A stretch of DNA of 64,000 bases from Bradyrhizobium sp. 195 (GTDB lineage Bacteria > Pseudomonadota > Alphaproteobacteria > Rhizobiales > Xanthobacteraceae): NCBI RefSeq assembly GCF_023101665.1, contig NZ_CP082161.1, forward strand, positions 4,836,001-4,900,000. The letters run 5' to 3'. Below, one piece after another: positions 36,853 to 45,987 of this stretch. How positions within the stretch are numbered: the stretch's first letter is position 1; every line of letters starts with the position of its first letter. Under the pieces are notes generated by a model. That model ran no database searches and was not told the DNA's origin. It was given only the letters and a program-made list of their open reading frames with translations. The translations under genes were made by a program, and so were the position numbers.

Positions 36853-37932
36853 ATGAAAGCTGCCGTGCTCAAATCCTTCGGCTCGCCGCTGGCGATCGAG
36901 AATGCCCCCGCCCCGGTGCTCGGCACCGGCGAGGTCATCGTCGATATCGTCGCCACCCGCGTGCTGTCCTACATGAACGAGGTCTTCGACGGGACGCGCA
37001 ACTACGCGCTCGACCTGCCGATCATCCCCGGCCCCGGCGGCATCGGCCGCGTGCGTGCGATCGGCCCGGACGCGACCAAATTGGCCGTCGGCGACTGGGT
37101 GTTCTGCGATCCGACGGTGCGTTCGCGCGACGACGCCGTCGCGCCCGACATCGCCCTGCAAGGACTGACCGCTGCCGGCCCCGGCGGCATGCGCCTGCAA
37201 CAGCATTTTCGCCACGGCTCGTTTGCCGAGCAGATGCGCGTGCCGACCGAGAACGTCAAACCCCTCGGCGCGATCACATCGCAGCAAGCGACGCAATGGT
37301 GTGCCCTTGGGACATTGATGGTGCCCTATGGCGGCTTCCTCGCCGCGAAACTGCGACCAGGCGAGAGCGTGCTGGTGAGCGGGGCAACCGGCAATTTCGG
37401 CAGCGCCGCCGTCTCGGTCGCGCTGGCGATGGGCGCGGCCTGCGTGGTCGCGCCCGGCCGCAACGAGGAGATCCTGGCCGACCTCGTCCGCCGCTTCGGC
37501 GCCCGCGTGAAGCCGGTGAAACTCACCGGCAATGAGGACGACGACCGCGAAAGCATGAAGCGCGCCGCATCAGGCCCGGTCGATTGCGTGTTCGACATCA
37601 TGCCGCCTTCGGTCGGCACCAACGTCGTGCGGGCGGCGGTCATGACGGTGCGCCCCTATGGCCGCGTCGTGCTGATGGGCGGCGTCGGTATGGCGGGCGG
37701 CCCGGGGCTCGAGCTGCCCTACCCCTGGATCATGCGCAACTGCATCAGCATTCATGGCGTCTGGATGTATCCGCCGGACGCCGCGAGCCGCCTGATCGCG
37801 CTGGTCCGCGCGGGTCTGCTGCGGCTCGACGAGTACGAGGCCACGGCTTTCGACCTCGACCATGCCAACGAAGCCATCGCTCATGCCGCCGCCAACGGCG
37901 GACCGTTCAAAATGACGGTGATCAGGCCCTGA
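36853..37932 (+). CDS. Medium-chain alcohol dehydrogenase/quinone-reductase-like oxidoreductase
   Basis: A 359-residue MDR-superfamily enzyme with an N-terminal GroES-like domain (PGPGGIGRVRAIGPDATKLAVGDWVF). A Rossmann domain with cofactor motif SGATGNFGSAAVSVALAMG follows at about residue 175. The classical catalytic-zinc Cys/His pattern is not clear, so it may be zinc-independent. The ATG at 36853 has GAGGTG upstream; an earlier start at 36799 would cover the promoter. Divergent to an XRE regulator, its probable controller. Substrate unknown. Confidence 0.87.
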   Translation: MKAAVLKSFGSPLAIENAPAPVLGTGEVIVDIVATRVLSYMNEVFDGTRNYALDLPIIPGPGGIGRVRAIGPDATKLAVGDWVFCDPTVRSRDDAVAPDIALQGLTAAGPGGMRLQQHFRHGSFAEQMRVPTENVKPLGAITSQQATQWCALGTLMVPYGGFLAAKLRPGESVLVSGATGNFGSAAVSVALAMGAACVVAPGRNEEILADLVRRFGARVKPVKLTGNEDDDRESMKRAASGPVDCVFDIMPPSVGTNVVRAAVMTVRPYGRVVLMGGVGMAGGPGLELPYPWIMRNCISIHGVWMYPPDAASRLIALVRAGLLRLDEYEATAFDLDHANEAIAHAAANGGPFKMTVIRP

Positions 37933-38022
37933 GCATTCGGGCGGCGACGGAGCGCCGTCGCCTTGTTTTTCGTCAGTCCGACCAGGCACTTGGCTACTGT
38001 GCATGGGGTTGTTTTCGCGTTT

Positions 38023-38727
38023 CTATTCGAGCTCGACCACCTGGCCGTTCGACAGTGAGACGCGCCGGTCCATGCGGCCGGCGAGCTCCATGTTGTGAGT
38101 CGCAATCAGCATCGAGACCTTGGTTGCCTTGACCAGCTGCATCAGCGCCTGGAAGACGTGATCGGCGGTGTGCGGATCGAGATTGCCGGTCGGCTCGTCC
38201 GCAAACAGCACGCGCGGCGCATTGGCAACCGCGCGCGCGATTGCGACGCGCTGCTGCTCGCCGCCAGACAACTCGGCGGGGCGATGGGTGATGCGGTCGC
38301 CGAGACCGAGATAGCCAAGGATCTCCTTGGCGCGCTTGACGCTCTCGGACTTCTTGAGGCCGCGGATCATCTGCGGCATCATGACGTTCTCTAGCGCAGA
38401 GAACTCCGGCAGCAGCCGGTGCGACTGGTAGACGAAGCCGATATCGGTACGGCGCAGCTGCGTGCGCTCGATGTCGGGCAGCTGCGAGGTCGGCGCGCCC
38501 GAGACATAGACCTCGCCGGAATCCGGCGCTTCGAGCAGCCCCGCGATGTGCAACAGCGTCGATTTGCCCGAGCCCGACGGCGCGACCAGCGCGACCGATT
38601 GGCCGGCCCAGAGCGCGAGCTTGGCGCCGTCGAGGATCGTCAGCGGCACCTCGCCCTGCAAGTACTGCCGCTTTATCTCGTGGAGATAAATGACCGGTAC
38701 ATCTTCAGCCCCCTGCTGCTGCTCCAT
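38023..38727 (-). CDS. lolD: Lipoprotein-releasing ABC transporter ATPase LolD
   Basis: ATPase of the LolCDE complex, which extracts lipoproteins from the inner membrane for delivery to the outer membrane. In its 234 residues are Walker A (APSGSGKST), a Q-loop ([10 protein letters not shown], as in MacB/LolD), signature LSGGEQQR, Walker B ([12 protein letters not shown]) and switch His (ATHNMEL). The permease gene ends seven bases upstream, so the two form an operon with possible inclusion of proS. Confidence 0.94.
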   Translation of the reverse strand: MEQQQGAEDVPVIYLHEIKRQYLQGEVPLTILDGAKLALWAGQSVALVAPSGSGKSTLLHIAGLLEAPDSGEVYVSGAPTSQLPDIERTQLRRTDIGFVYQSHRLLPEFSALENVMMPQMIRGLKKSESVKRAKEILGYLGLGDRITHRPAELSGGEQQRVAIARAVANAPRVLFADEPTGNLDPHTADHVFQALMQLVKATKVSMLIATHNMELAGRMDRRVSLSNGQVVELE

Positions 38728-38734
38728 CAGCCCC

Positions 38735-40015
38735 TCACTCGTACCGGAGCGCTTCGACGGGATCGAGGCGCGCGGCGCGCCACGACGGATACAGCGTCGC
38801 CAGGAACGACAGCGTCAGCGCCATGATGACGACGGCCGTGGTCTCGCCGACGTCGATCTCGGCGGGCAGTTTCGACAGGAAATAGAGTTCCGGCGAGAAC
38901 AGCTCTGTGCTGGTCAGCCAGGACAGGAATTGCCTGATCGATTCGATGTTGAGGCAGATCACGAGGCCGACGAAGAAGCCGACCATCGTGCCGACCACGC
39001 CGATCGAGGCGCCCGTGATCAGGAAGATCCGCATGATCGATCCTTGCGAGGCGCCCATCGTGCGCAGGATCGCGATGTCGCTGCCCTTGTCCTTCACTAG
39101 CATGATCAGGCCGGACACGATGTTCAGCGCCGCGACCAGCACGATCATGGTCAGGATCAGGAACATCACGTTGCGCTCGACCTGGAGCGCGTTGAAGAAG
39201 GTCGAGTTGCGCTGCCGCCAATCGACCAGGAAGACCGGACGGCCCGCGGCCTCCGTCACCGCCTTGCGGAAGGCGTCGATCTTGTCGGGGTTGGTGGTGA
39301 ACACCTCGATCGAGGTGACGTCGTTGCTGCGGTTGAAATAGGCCTGCGCTTCGGCGAGCGGCATGAACACGAAGCCGAGATCGTATTCGGACATGCCGAT
39401 TTCGAACACCGCGGCGATCTTGTACGGCTTGATGCGCGGCGTCGTGCCCATCGGCGTGACCGCGCCCTTCGGCGCCACCAGCGTGATGCTGTCGCCGGCA
39501 TGCAGCGAGAGCTGGTCGGCGAGGCGCCGGCCGATCGCAACACCCTGCCCGTCGTCGAAGCCCTCGAGCGAGCCCTGCTTGATGTTCTTGGCGATCGAGG
39601 TGAGGTTGTTGAGGTCGTCGGAGCGAATGCCGCGCACCAGCACGCCAGAGGCGTTCCACGGCGATGACGCCAGCGCCTGACCATCGACCACGGGCGCGGC
39701 GAGCCGGATGCCCTGGACCTGGCTGAGGCGGTCGGCGACGTCCTTCCAGTCGGTCAGCGGCGATTCCAGCGGCTGGACCAGGATGTGGCCGTTCAGCCCC
39801 AGGATCTTGTCGAGCAGCTCTTTGCGGAAGCCGTTCATGACGGCCATGACGATGATCAGCGTCGCCACGCCCAGCATGATGCCGAGAAAGGAGAACCCGG
39901 CGATGACCGAGATGAATCCCTCCTTGCGGCGCGCCCGCAAATAGCGCCCCGACAGCATCCACTCGAATGGCGCAAAAGGCGCGGTCTGCACGGTTTCGGT
40001 CATGGTCTCATCCAT
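38735..40015 (-). CDS. lolC: Lipoprotein-releasing ABC transporter permease LolC/LolE
   Basis: Inner-membrane MacB/FtsX-type permease with 426 residues. One N-terminal membrane segment ([23 protein letters not shown]) is followed by a large periplasmic domain (about 50-260) and then three C-terminal membrane helices with the FtsX-family region. The N-terminal pattern [20 protein letters not shown] is typical of LolC/E in alphaproteobacteria. With only one permease gene present, it may work as a homodimer (LolF type). A start four codons later (MTETVQ) is possible. Confidence 0.93.
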   Translation of the reverse strand: MDETMTETVQTAPFAPFEWMLSGRYLRARRKEGFISVIAGFSFLGIMLGVATLIIVMAVMNGFRKELLDKILGLNGHILVQPLESPLTDWKDVADRLSQVQGIRLAAPVVDGQALASSPWNASGVLVRGIRSDDLNNLTSIAKNIKQGSLEGFDDGQGVAIGRRLADQLSLHAGDSITLVAPKGAVTPMGTTPRIKPYKIAAVFEIGMSEYDLGFVFMPLAEAQAYFNRSNDVTSIEVFTTNPDKIDAFRKAVTEAAGRPVFLVDWRQRNSTFFNALQVERNVMFLILTMIVLVAALNIVSGLIMLVKDKGSDIAILRTMGASQGSIMRIFLITGASIGVVGTMVGFFVGLVICLNIESIRQFLSWLTSTELFSPELYFLSKLPAEIDVGETTAVVIMALTLSFLATLYPSWRAARLDPVEALRYE

Positions 40016-40105
40016 CGCTCGATAATCCCATGATTCGGGGTCAAATGTGGCCGGATTGGCGGCCGCGATCTCGCGCGATGAACAATATTCAGCCGACCAG
40101 CCTTA

Positions 40106-41425
40106 TCAGCCCACAAGTCTTGCGACCGCGTCGGCAGGCGACATGGTCTCGCGGGAGCCGTCACTGCGCCGCTTGATCTCGACCTTGCCGTCGGCGAGCC
40201 CCTTCGGCCCGATCATGATCTGCCAGGGGATACCGATGAGGTCGGCGGCGGCAAACTTGGCGCCGGCGCGTTGGTCGGTGTCGTCGTAGAGCACGTCAAC
40301 GCTCTTGGCGGTGAGCTCGGCATAGAGCTTCTCGCAGGCCGCATCGACGGCAGCATCGCCCTGCTTGAGGTTGAGGATCGACACGCGGAACGGAGCCACC
40401 GCCTCCGGCCATTTGATGCCGGCATCGTCATGGCAGGCCTCGATGATGGCGCCGAGCAGGCGCGAGACGCCGACGCCGTAGGAACCGCCATGGATCGGCA
40501 CGTCGACGCCGTCGGGACCCGCAACCAGGGCCTTCATCGCGTCCGAATATTTGGTGCCGAAATAGAAGATCTGCCCGACCTCGATGCCGCGGGTGTTCAC
40601 CCGCTTGTCCACGGGCACTTCCTGCTCGAAGCGCGCGGCATCGTGGACGTCTTCGGTGGCGGCGTAGACCGAGGTCCACTGCTTGATGATCGGCGTCAGG
40701 TCGCTCTCATAATCGACGTCCTCGCCGGGCACCGGCAGGTCCAGCACGTCGCGATTGATGAAGACGCCGGATTCTCCGGTTTCGGCCAGCACGATGAACT
40801 CGTGGCTGAGGTCGCCGCCGATCGGGCCCGTCTCGGCCCGCATCGGGATCGCCTTCAGCCCCATGCGCGCGAAGGTGCGCAGGTAAGCCACGAACATCTT
40901 GTTGTAGGCAACACGCGCCGCGGCCTCGTTGAGGTCGAAGGAATAGGCGTCCTTCATCAGGAACTCGCGGCCGCGCATCACGCCGAAACGCGGACGCTGC
41001 TCGTCGCGGAATTTCCATTGAATATGATAGAGATTCAACGGCAGGTTCTTGTAGGACTTCACATAGGCCCGGAAGATCTCGGTGATCATTTCCTCGTTAG
41101 TCGGCCCGTACAACAGCTCGCGCTTGTGGCGGTCGGCGATGCGCAGCATCTCCGGACCATAGGCGTCGTAGCGGCCGCTCTCGCGCCAGAGGTCGGCAAG
41201 CTGCAGGGTCGGCATCAACAGTTCCAGCGCGCCGGAGCGATCCTGCTCCTCGCGCACGATCTGCTCAATCTTCTTCAGCACGCGGAAGCCGAGCGGCAGC
41301 CAGGCATAAATGCCGGCCGCCTCCTGCCGGATCATGCCCGCGCGCAGCATCAGCCGATGCGAGACGATCTCCGCCTCTTTCGGATTTTCCTTCAGGATGG
41401 GCAGAAAGAACCGCGACAACCGCAT
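40106..41425 (-). CDS. proS: Prolyl-tRNA synthetase, short alphaproteobacterial form
   Basis: Class II aminoacyl-tRNA synthetase of 439 residues. Motif 1 region ([18 protein letters not shown]), motif 2 ([23 protein letters not shown], cited in part) and motif 3 ([15 protein letters not shown]) are all present, followed by the C-terminal anticodon-binding domain. Between motifs 2 and 3 the editing insertion (INS) of about 180 residues seen in E. coli ProS is absent. This is normal for alphaproteobacteria, where free-standing ProXp/YbaK proteins edit mischarged tRNA. It lies upstream of lolC/lolD with a 90-base gap. Confidence 0.96.
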   Translation of the reverse strand: MRLSRFFLPILKENPKEAEIVSHRLMLRAGMIRQEAAGIYAWLPLGFRVLKKIEQIVREEQDRSGALELLMPTLQLADLWRESGRYDAYGPEMLRIADRHKRELLYGPTNEEMITEIFRAYVKSYKNLPLNLYHIQWKFRDEQRPRFGVMRGREFLMKDAYSFDLNEAAARVAYNKMFVAYLRTFARMGLKAIPMRAETGPIGGDLSHEFIVLAETGESGVFINRDVLDLPVPGEDVDYESDLTPIIKQWTSVYAATEDVHDAARFEQEVPVDKRVNTRGIEVGQIFYFGTKYSDAMKALVAGPDGVDVPIHGGSYGVGVSRLLGAIIEACHDDAGIKWPEAVAPFRVSILNLKQGDAAVDAACEKLYAELTAKSVDVLYDDTDQRAGAKFAAADLIGIPWQIMIGPKGLADGKVEIKRRSDGSRETMSPADAVARLVG

Positions 41426-41569
41426 GGCAATACTCTGGGAATCAGTGATCGCCTGCAGTGAAACCGGATTGAGAGCGAAAACACAAGACCGGGAATGAGG
41501 AAAAGCCGCTAAGGCAACGGAATTCCTGTCATTTTTCCGTCGGACTTCAGGTTCTGCTTAAGCTGTGCC

Positions 41570-43132
41570 TTACGGCAACGTGACGTCGAGTTCATCTTCG
41601 AGCGTGATTTGCTCGAAGTCGGTCACCAGCGCGTCAATTCGCACATGCCAGCGGCCGGCAAAGGGAAGCTCCACCTTGCGCACATGCCAGTAGCCGTCCG
41701 CCCCTAGCGAGGCCTTCCGCTCCATCGGCTCGATGCCGCGCTCGGGCAGGCTCAGCGTCAACGTCGCCTCCTTGGCCGCCAACGGTGTCCCCTCGCCGGT
41801 CATGAGCTGGAGCACGAAATCGTCGAGCCCCGCCTTGCCCGGAGAGACCAGGACCTGGAACATCGCCTTGTCGCTGTGGATGTGGATCGCCAAAGGCGTC
41901 TCCGGAACGATGGTCCGCGGCGGCGGCGTAAAGCGCCAGCCGGCGACCACGGCGAGAATGGCGAGAGCGATGGCGCATTCGAGCAGGATCGAGCGCTTGA
42001 GGGCGGGCGTCCCTGTCTCGTTCCGGGCCAGAGCCGGAGTCAGCCGGAACCGATTGAGCGCGGCCAGCGCCAGCAATCCCGTGACCAGGACGAGCTTGAT
42101 CGAGAGGATCAGCCCGTAACGGGTCGCGACCAGCGCTCCCGGCTTTTCGAGCTGCACGATCGCGAGTGCGAGGCCGGTCAAGGCCAACACGCCGACCGCG
42201 AGCGCAGCAATGCGGGAAAAGCGGTTCACGATCGGGAGTGTCGCCGTCGTCGGCTTCGACACCAGCGCGACCAGCGGCGCGAGAGCGCCGATCCACAAGG
42301 CAACACCGAGGCCATGGAGAAAGACCGCCGGCCGTGTCAGCGCCTCCGGCGGCGCCGTTGCGGCGTGCCCGGTCATGGCGAGCGACAGACCGACACCGAT
42401 GAATGCGATCATCGCAAAAGCGCGCGCGTACCATGCGCTGTGCAGCGCCATCCATGCGAACAGCGTGGCTGCGAGGGCAACGATCAAGGCAGGGCCTGCG
42501 CTGGTCGCAAATGCGACCTTCCAGGGACTGGCCGTCGCAAGAGCAGTCGGAGGCAGCCCGAGGAGATCGAGGCCCAATACGCCAACGGAGACCACCGCAC
42601 TCGGAAGGCCGATCGCGAGCGCCAGGCGCGGAACGGCCATGCCGATCATCGACCACGCAACCCAGCGCGCGAAGAACACGCCGCCGATTCCGACGAACAG
42701 CCCGACATAAAGCCCGATCCGCGCCAGCCAGATCAGCACGTCCAACCTGTTATCCGCGGCAGCCGGAGGCTTCGTCGCCGTCGGCATGCCGATCGAGAAG
42801 GTCACCGATCCCGTGACGGGATGGCCGTCCTGCGAGATCACACGATAGCTGACGACCGCAGTCCCCTCAGGCAGGTCCGCCGGCATCGCGACCGAAATCG
42901 TCTCGCCCGATGCGCTGACACGGGTATCGTTCCGCGCCCTGCCCGCAGCGTCGATCAGCCGGATCGCGCCGGGCGTCACCGTCTCGTTGAAGCGCAACTC
43001 CACCGCCTTGGGCGCGGTCTTGAGCATGCTGCCGCTCGCCGGCTCGACCGAGACCAGCGCGGCGTGCGCCCACGCGGCGCTCGCGAGGCCGGCAGCGAGG
43101 AGCAGCGTCGCAAGCGCGGCGAGAAGGCGCAT
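41570..43132 (-). CDS. pcuE: CopC-CopD fusion (YcnJ-like) copper transport protein
   Basis: A 520-residue inner-membrane protein. After a signal peptide cleaved at AWA-HAAL, the mature N-terminus is His. With Asp102 and His104 (SQDGHPV) this rebuilds the CopC Cu(II) site (His1, Asp, His). CopC occupies about 23-115. The CopD membrane domain with eight or so helices follows at 130-400, including GHAATAPPEAL and FLHGLGVALW with conserved His. A soluble C-terminal domain is at 400-520. This is the layout of YcnJ and B. japonicum PcuE. It is the last gene of the copper operon and overlaps the YcnI gene by one base. Confidence 0.85.
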   Translation of the reverse strand: MRLLAALATLLLAAGLASAAWAHAALVSVEPASGSMLKTAPKAVELRFNETVTPGAIRLIDAAGRARNDTRVSASGETISVAMPADLPEGTAVVSYRVISQDGHPVTGSVTFSIGMPTATKPPAAADNRLDVLIWLARIGLYVGLFVGIGGVFFARWVAWSMIGMAVPRLALAIGLPSAVVSVGVLGLDLLGLPPTALATASPWKVAFATSAGPALIVALAATLFAWMALHSAWYARAFAMIAFIGVGLSLAMTGHAATAPPEALTRPAVFLHGLGVALWIGALAPLVALVSKPTTATLPIVNRFSRIAALAVGVLALTGLALAIVQLEKPGALVATRYGLILSIKLVLVTGLLALAALNRFRLTPALARNETGTPALKRSILLECAIALAILAVVAGWRFTPPPRTIVPETPLAIHIHSDKAMFQVLVSPGKAGLDDFVLQLMTGEGTPLAAKEATLTLSLPERGIEPMERKASLGADGYWHVRKVELPFAGRWHVRIDALVTDFEQITLEDELDVTLP

Positions 43133-43659
43133 CAGGGCTTTGGCAACAATTTCACGCCCGGCGCCGGCGCCTTGCCCTCGGACTTGCCCTCATGTGAATG
43201 CCCTGCCCCCGCCGCCGGAATTTCGATCCAGCGGCTGACGCCTGCCTCGCATTCCTGAACGACGGGGAAGTACAGAATCGTGTTCGCCTTCAGGGCGTCG
43301 GTAAGGAACGTGCTAAGGACGAACTCGTCATAATTCTTGTCCGGCAGCTTGCCGCCGGACCACACCACCTCCTTGACGCCGGAGGAGAGCTTGTTGCCGT
43401 GATAGTCATATTCGCCGGCATATTTGCCCTCGACGACGTCGACGTTCCAGCCCGCCTTCGGCATCGGCTTCACCGCGATCACCCCTTCCGGGATCTGGAC
43501 GCGGATCTTCACCGTCGGCGAGCCCGCGCAGCCGTGCGGCACGGTGAAAACAGCCTTGTACGACGCGCCGACCGTTGCTTGCTTGGTCTCGAGCGAGACA
43601 TGCGCCGCCGCCGGCGAGGCGGCGAGCGCGGCAGTCAGGAACAGGCAGGATCGCTTCAT
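43132..43659 (-). CDS. pcuD: YcnI-like (DUF1775) periplasmic copper-binding protein
   Basis: A 175-residue exported protein. Signal peptide MKRSCLFLTAALAASPAAA is followed by His20, which becomes residue 1 of the mature protein (HVSLETKQATVG). In B. subtilis YcnI the N-terminal His, a Glu and a Trp form a mono-histidine brace that holds Cu(II); here a Trp is kept in VSRWIEIP. The C-terminal tail adds HSHE. The start at 43659 is preferred over 43692, which lacks a signal peptide start. Gene order (after pcuC, before the YcnJ-like gene) matches pcuD of B. japonicum. Correspondence to PcuD is inferred from order. Confidence 0.8.
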   Translation of the reverse strand: MKRSCLFLTAALAASPAAAHVSLETKQATVGASYKAVFTVPHGCAGSPTVKIRVQIPEGVIAVKPMPKAGWNVDVVEGKYAGEYDYHGNKLSSGVKEVVWSGGKLPDKNYDEFVLSTFLTDALKANTILYFPVVQECEAGVSRWIEIPAAGAGHSHEGKSEGKAPAPGVKLLPKP

Positions 43660-43688
43660 GTTCGGTCTCCCGAGAGCCCAGATCAGTC

Positions 43689-44225
43689 TCATTTCATTTT
43701 CATTCCCGAATGGTCCGGCATTTTCTTCATGTCCATGTGACCTGAATGCCCGGCATCACCAGGCGCCTGCGCACCCACGCCCTGGACGTCGAGGGAGACG
43801 GCGACTTTGCCGGCCCTCTCGAATTGCAGCGTCACCGGCACCTTGTCGCCCTGCTTGAACGGGCCCTTCAGCTCCTGCAACATCAAATGATTGCCACCGG
43901 GCGCGAACTTCACCATCTTGCCGGGATCGATCGCGAGCCCCTTGTCGAGTGGGCGCATCTTCATGACGCCATTGTCCATGGCCATCTCGTGAATCTCGGC
44001 CTTGCCCGCGATATCGGTGGACACGCTGATCAGCTTGTCTGCCGCCGTCCCCTTGTTCTCGATGGTCAAATAGCCGCCGGCGACCTTCGCGCCGCCCGGC
44101 GTCGCGCGGCTCCACGCCTGCGAGATCACGAGATCGCCGGCCTTGACGTCGTCCGCGACCGCCGGTGCTGCGCAGAGCGCAACAGCGAACGCAGCGAGCA
44201 GCACGTCTTTCAACATTGTCTTCAT
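43689..44225 (-). CDS. pcuC: Periplasmic copper chaperone PCuAC
   Basis: A 178-residue periplasmic Cu(I) chaperone for assembly of the CuA centre of cytochrome oxidase. A signal peptide precedes a cupredoxin-like fold. The ligand set is His79 (IHEM), Met90 (VMKM), His113 and Met115 (NHLM). These are the same residue numbers reported to bind Cu in B. japonicum PcuC. The tail (GHSGHMDMKKMPDHSGMKMK) is rich in His and Met, a second copper-binding site in relatives. Upstream in the operon lies a TlpA-like thioredoxin, which could reduce the target Cys pair. Confidence 0.92.
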   Translation of the reverse strand: MKTMLKDVLLAAFAVALCAAPAVADDVKAGDLVISQAWSRATPGGAKVAGGYLTIENKGTAADKLISVSTDIAGKAEIHEMAMDNGVMKMRPLDKGLAIDPGKMVKFAPGGNHLMLQELKGPFKQGDKVPVTLQFERAGKVAVSLDVQGVGAQAPGDAGHSGHMDMKKMPDHSGMKMK

Positions 44226-44252
44226 AACGGTATTCCCTTTGCAGACTGAACT

Positions 44253-44753
44253 TCAGCGTTTGGAGCGTTGTTGCGCCGACCATTTTTCGAGATCGGCAAT
44301 TTCGGCGGAGCCTTCGATCGTCGTGATGGCCCCTTCCCGGGAGATGAGCATGGTCCTGGGGATGTCGCCTTGCCAGGCAGGGTCAATCTCGAACCGCAAG
44401 CGCTCGGCAAAGCCGTCGTTGAAGACGAAGTTCTCGGTCGACGACAGTCCCGCCTTGTCGAGCATCGATTGCGTGGCGGCCGGCAGGTTCGGCACGAGAT
44501 CGGCGCTGATCGTGACGACGTCGATCTCTGGATGGTCTTTTGCAAACCGCCCGAGCAGCGGCAGCTCGACCTTGCAGGGCCCGCAGGTCACGCCCCAGAA
44601 GTGCACGAGCGTCGGACGCCCGGTATGCCCCCTCAGTACGCTTTGCCAAGTGCCGCGTTCGAACGGTTTGAGGCCGGGCGACGCCCCAAGCGCCGACGCC
44701 GATGCGACCAGGACACCCAGACCCAGAATAATAGCTGCAAGTCGACGTCTCAT
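44253..44753 (-). CDS. TlpA-like periplasmic thioredoxin (CGPC)
   Basis: A 166-residue membrane-anchored or exported thioredoxin-fold protein. The N-terminal hydrophobic segment (LAAIILGLGVLVASASALG) is followed by the redox motif Cys57-Gly-Pro-Cys60 (FWGVTCGPCKVELP). The cis-Pro is in GDIPRTMLI. Proteins of this type reduce disulphides in CuA-site subunits or Sco proteins during oxidase assembly. The start at 44753 overlaps the stop of the beta-propeller gene as ATGA; pcuC follows 27 bases later. The gene is not part of the five-gene B. japonicum pcu operon as I know it. Confidence 0.87.
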   Translation of the reverse strand: MRRRLAAIILGLGVLVASASALGASPGLKPFERGTWQSVLRGHTGRPTLVHFWGVTCGPCKVELPLLGRFAKDHPEIDVVTISADLVPNLPAATQSMLDKAGLSSTENFVFNDGFAERLRFEIDPAWQGDIPRTMLISREGAITTIEGSAEIADLEKWSAQQRSKR

Positions 44754-45961
44754 GGTTGGTCCTCGATCGCGATAAGACGATAGCCATCCGCCTTCGTCAT
44801 CCATGACAGGTAGATCTGCCCACCGTTGGAAACGAGCAAGGGATGGTCGGAGGTGTCGGTCGTGCTCGATATCGCCTTCGGCGGCGACCAGGTCTCGCCA
44901 TCATCGCGGGAGGTCTCGATGTGGACTGAGGTCTTCTCGCCATCGAACTCCTTCCAGGCGATCACCGTTCCCTTCGCGCCTGCAAGCACGTAGGGGCGTG
45001 TCGGGTTGCGGCGTGGCTGCCCCAGCGCCATCGGCGCAGAGAAGGTCCGTCCTTCGTCGCGGGAGTGGGAGTAGAACAATCCCTTTCGCGCCTTCCCGTT
45101 CGTGTACCAGGCGACGTGATAGGTTCCGTTCGGCGCAACGGTGAGACTCGGCCCGTGATGCGGGCAGGCATTGATCTGCCAGTCGTCTTCGCTGACCCGA
45201 CGGATTTCGCCCGGTGTCGACATATCGGTGAAGGTCATCACCGCATGGTCGCGCACGCCGCCGTCGAAGATGTTTCTGAAGATCACGGCCGGCCGCCCGG
45301 GCGCCGCGAACGTCACCCCTAATCGGCAGCACTCGCAGGTGCCCTCACGCGCAAGAGCGGCTTCCGCGTAGGTGGCGCCGCCATCGCGCGAGGCGGCAAA
45401 GAACAGCCCCGCTCCCTCGTACTTGCGTCCTGCCTCCTTGGCAGGGACACGATTGCGCTTGTCGACCCAGGCCGCAAAGACCGTTCCATCCTGATCAAGC
45501 GCCAGCGCCTCGAACCGCTGGCTCTCGTTGTTTGCGGTGATGGGCTTCAGCTCCGCGAAGCTCTTACCCCCGTCGGCCGAGCGCGTGTAGAGCACCTCTC
45601 CGTTGAAGGCCTCGTCCCTGAAGGCCGAGAACGCGAGCGCGATGCCGCCCTTGCGGTCGATGACGATCTTCGGCCGCGCATCCGGCCCCCAATCGAGATT
45701 CAGCCGCTTCGTCGTGACCTGGGTTGACGCCGAAAAACTGCGGCCTTCATCCTGCGAACGTGCGACCGAGACCTGCCCCCCCGCCATCCAGACCAGCCAC
45801 AACGTTCCGTCCGGGCCGAAGGCCGGCGTCGCCTTGGTCGCACAGCGCAGCGTCGGCTCCTCACAGGCCGCTTCGGACGCGTGCTTGCCGTGCATCTGTC
45901 CCTGGGCCGCACTTTGCAGGAACACGCAGGCGACTATCCCGAGCAAGCCGGTTCGGATCAT
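44750..45961 (-). CDS. Exported Asp-box beta-propeller (sialidase-like) protein in copper operon
   Basis: A 403-residue secreted protein with a signal peptide (MIRTGLLGIVACVFLQSAAQG). Five Asp-box (SxDxGxxF/Y/W) repeats are visible: SQDEGRSF, SADGGKSF, SRDGGATY, SRDEGRTF and SRDDGETW, as in six-bladed sialidase propellers. Cys are unusual for the fold: CEEPTLRC near the mature N-terminus and CECC in the middle, together with an MHGKH segment, all possible copper ligands. No sialidase Arg triad is obvious, so enzyme activity is doubtful. The start at 45961 has AGGGAG upstream. The stop overlaps the thioredoxin start, so it belongs to the operon. Confidence 0.82.
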   Translation of the reverse strand: MIRTGLLGIVACVFLQSAAQGQMHGKHASEAACEEPTLRCATKATPAFGPDGTLWLVWMAGGQVSVARSQDEGRSFSASTQVTTKRLNLDWGPDARPKIVIDRKGGIALAFSAFRDEAFNGEVLYTRSADGGKSFAELKPITANNESQRFEALALDQDGTVFAAWVDKRNRVPAKEAGRKYEGAGLFFAASRDGGATYAEAALAREGTCECCRLGVTFAAPGRPAVIFRNIFDGGVRDHAVMTFTDMSTPGEIRRVSEDDWQINACPHHGPSLTVAPNGTYHVAWYTNGKARKGLFYSHSRDEGRTFSAPMALGQPRRNPTRPYVLAGAKGTVIAWKEFDGEKTSVHIETSRDDGETWSPPKAISSTTDTSDHPLLVSNGGQIYLSWMTKADGYRLIAIEDQP

Positions 45962-45987
45962 GGCCCCACTCCCTTCAAGAGCCCGGA

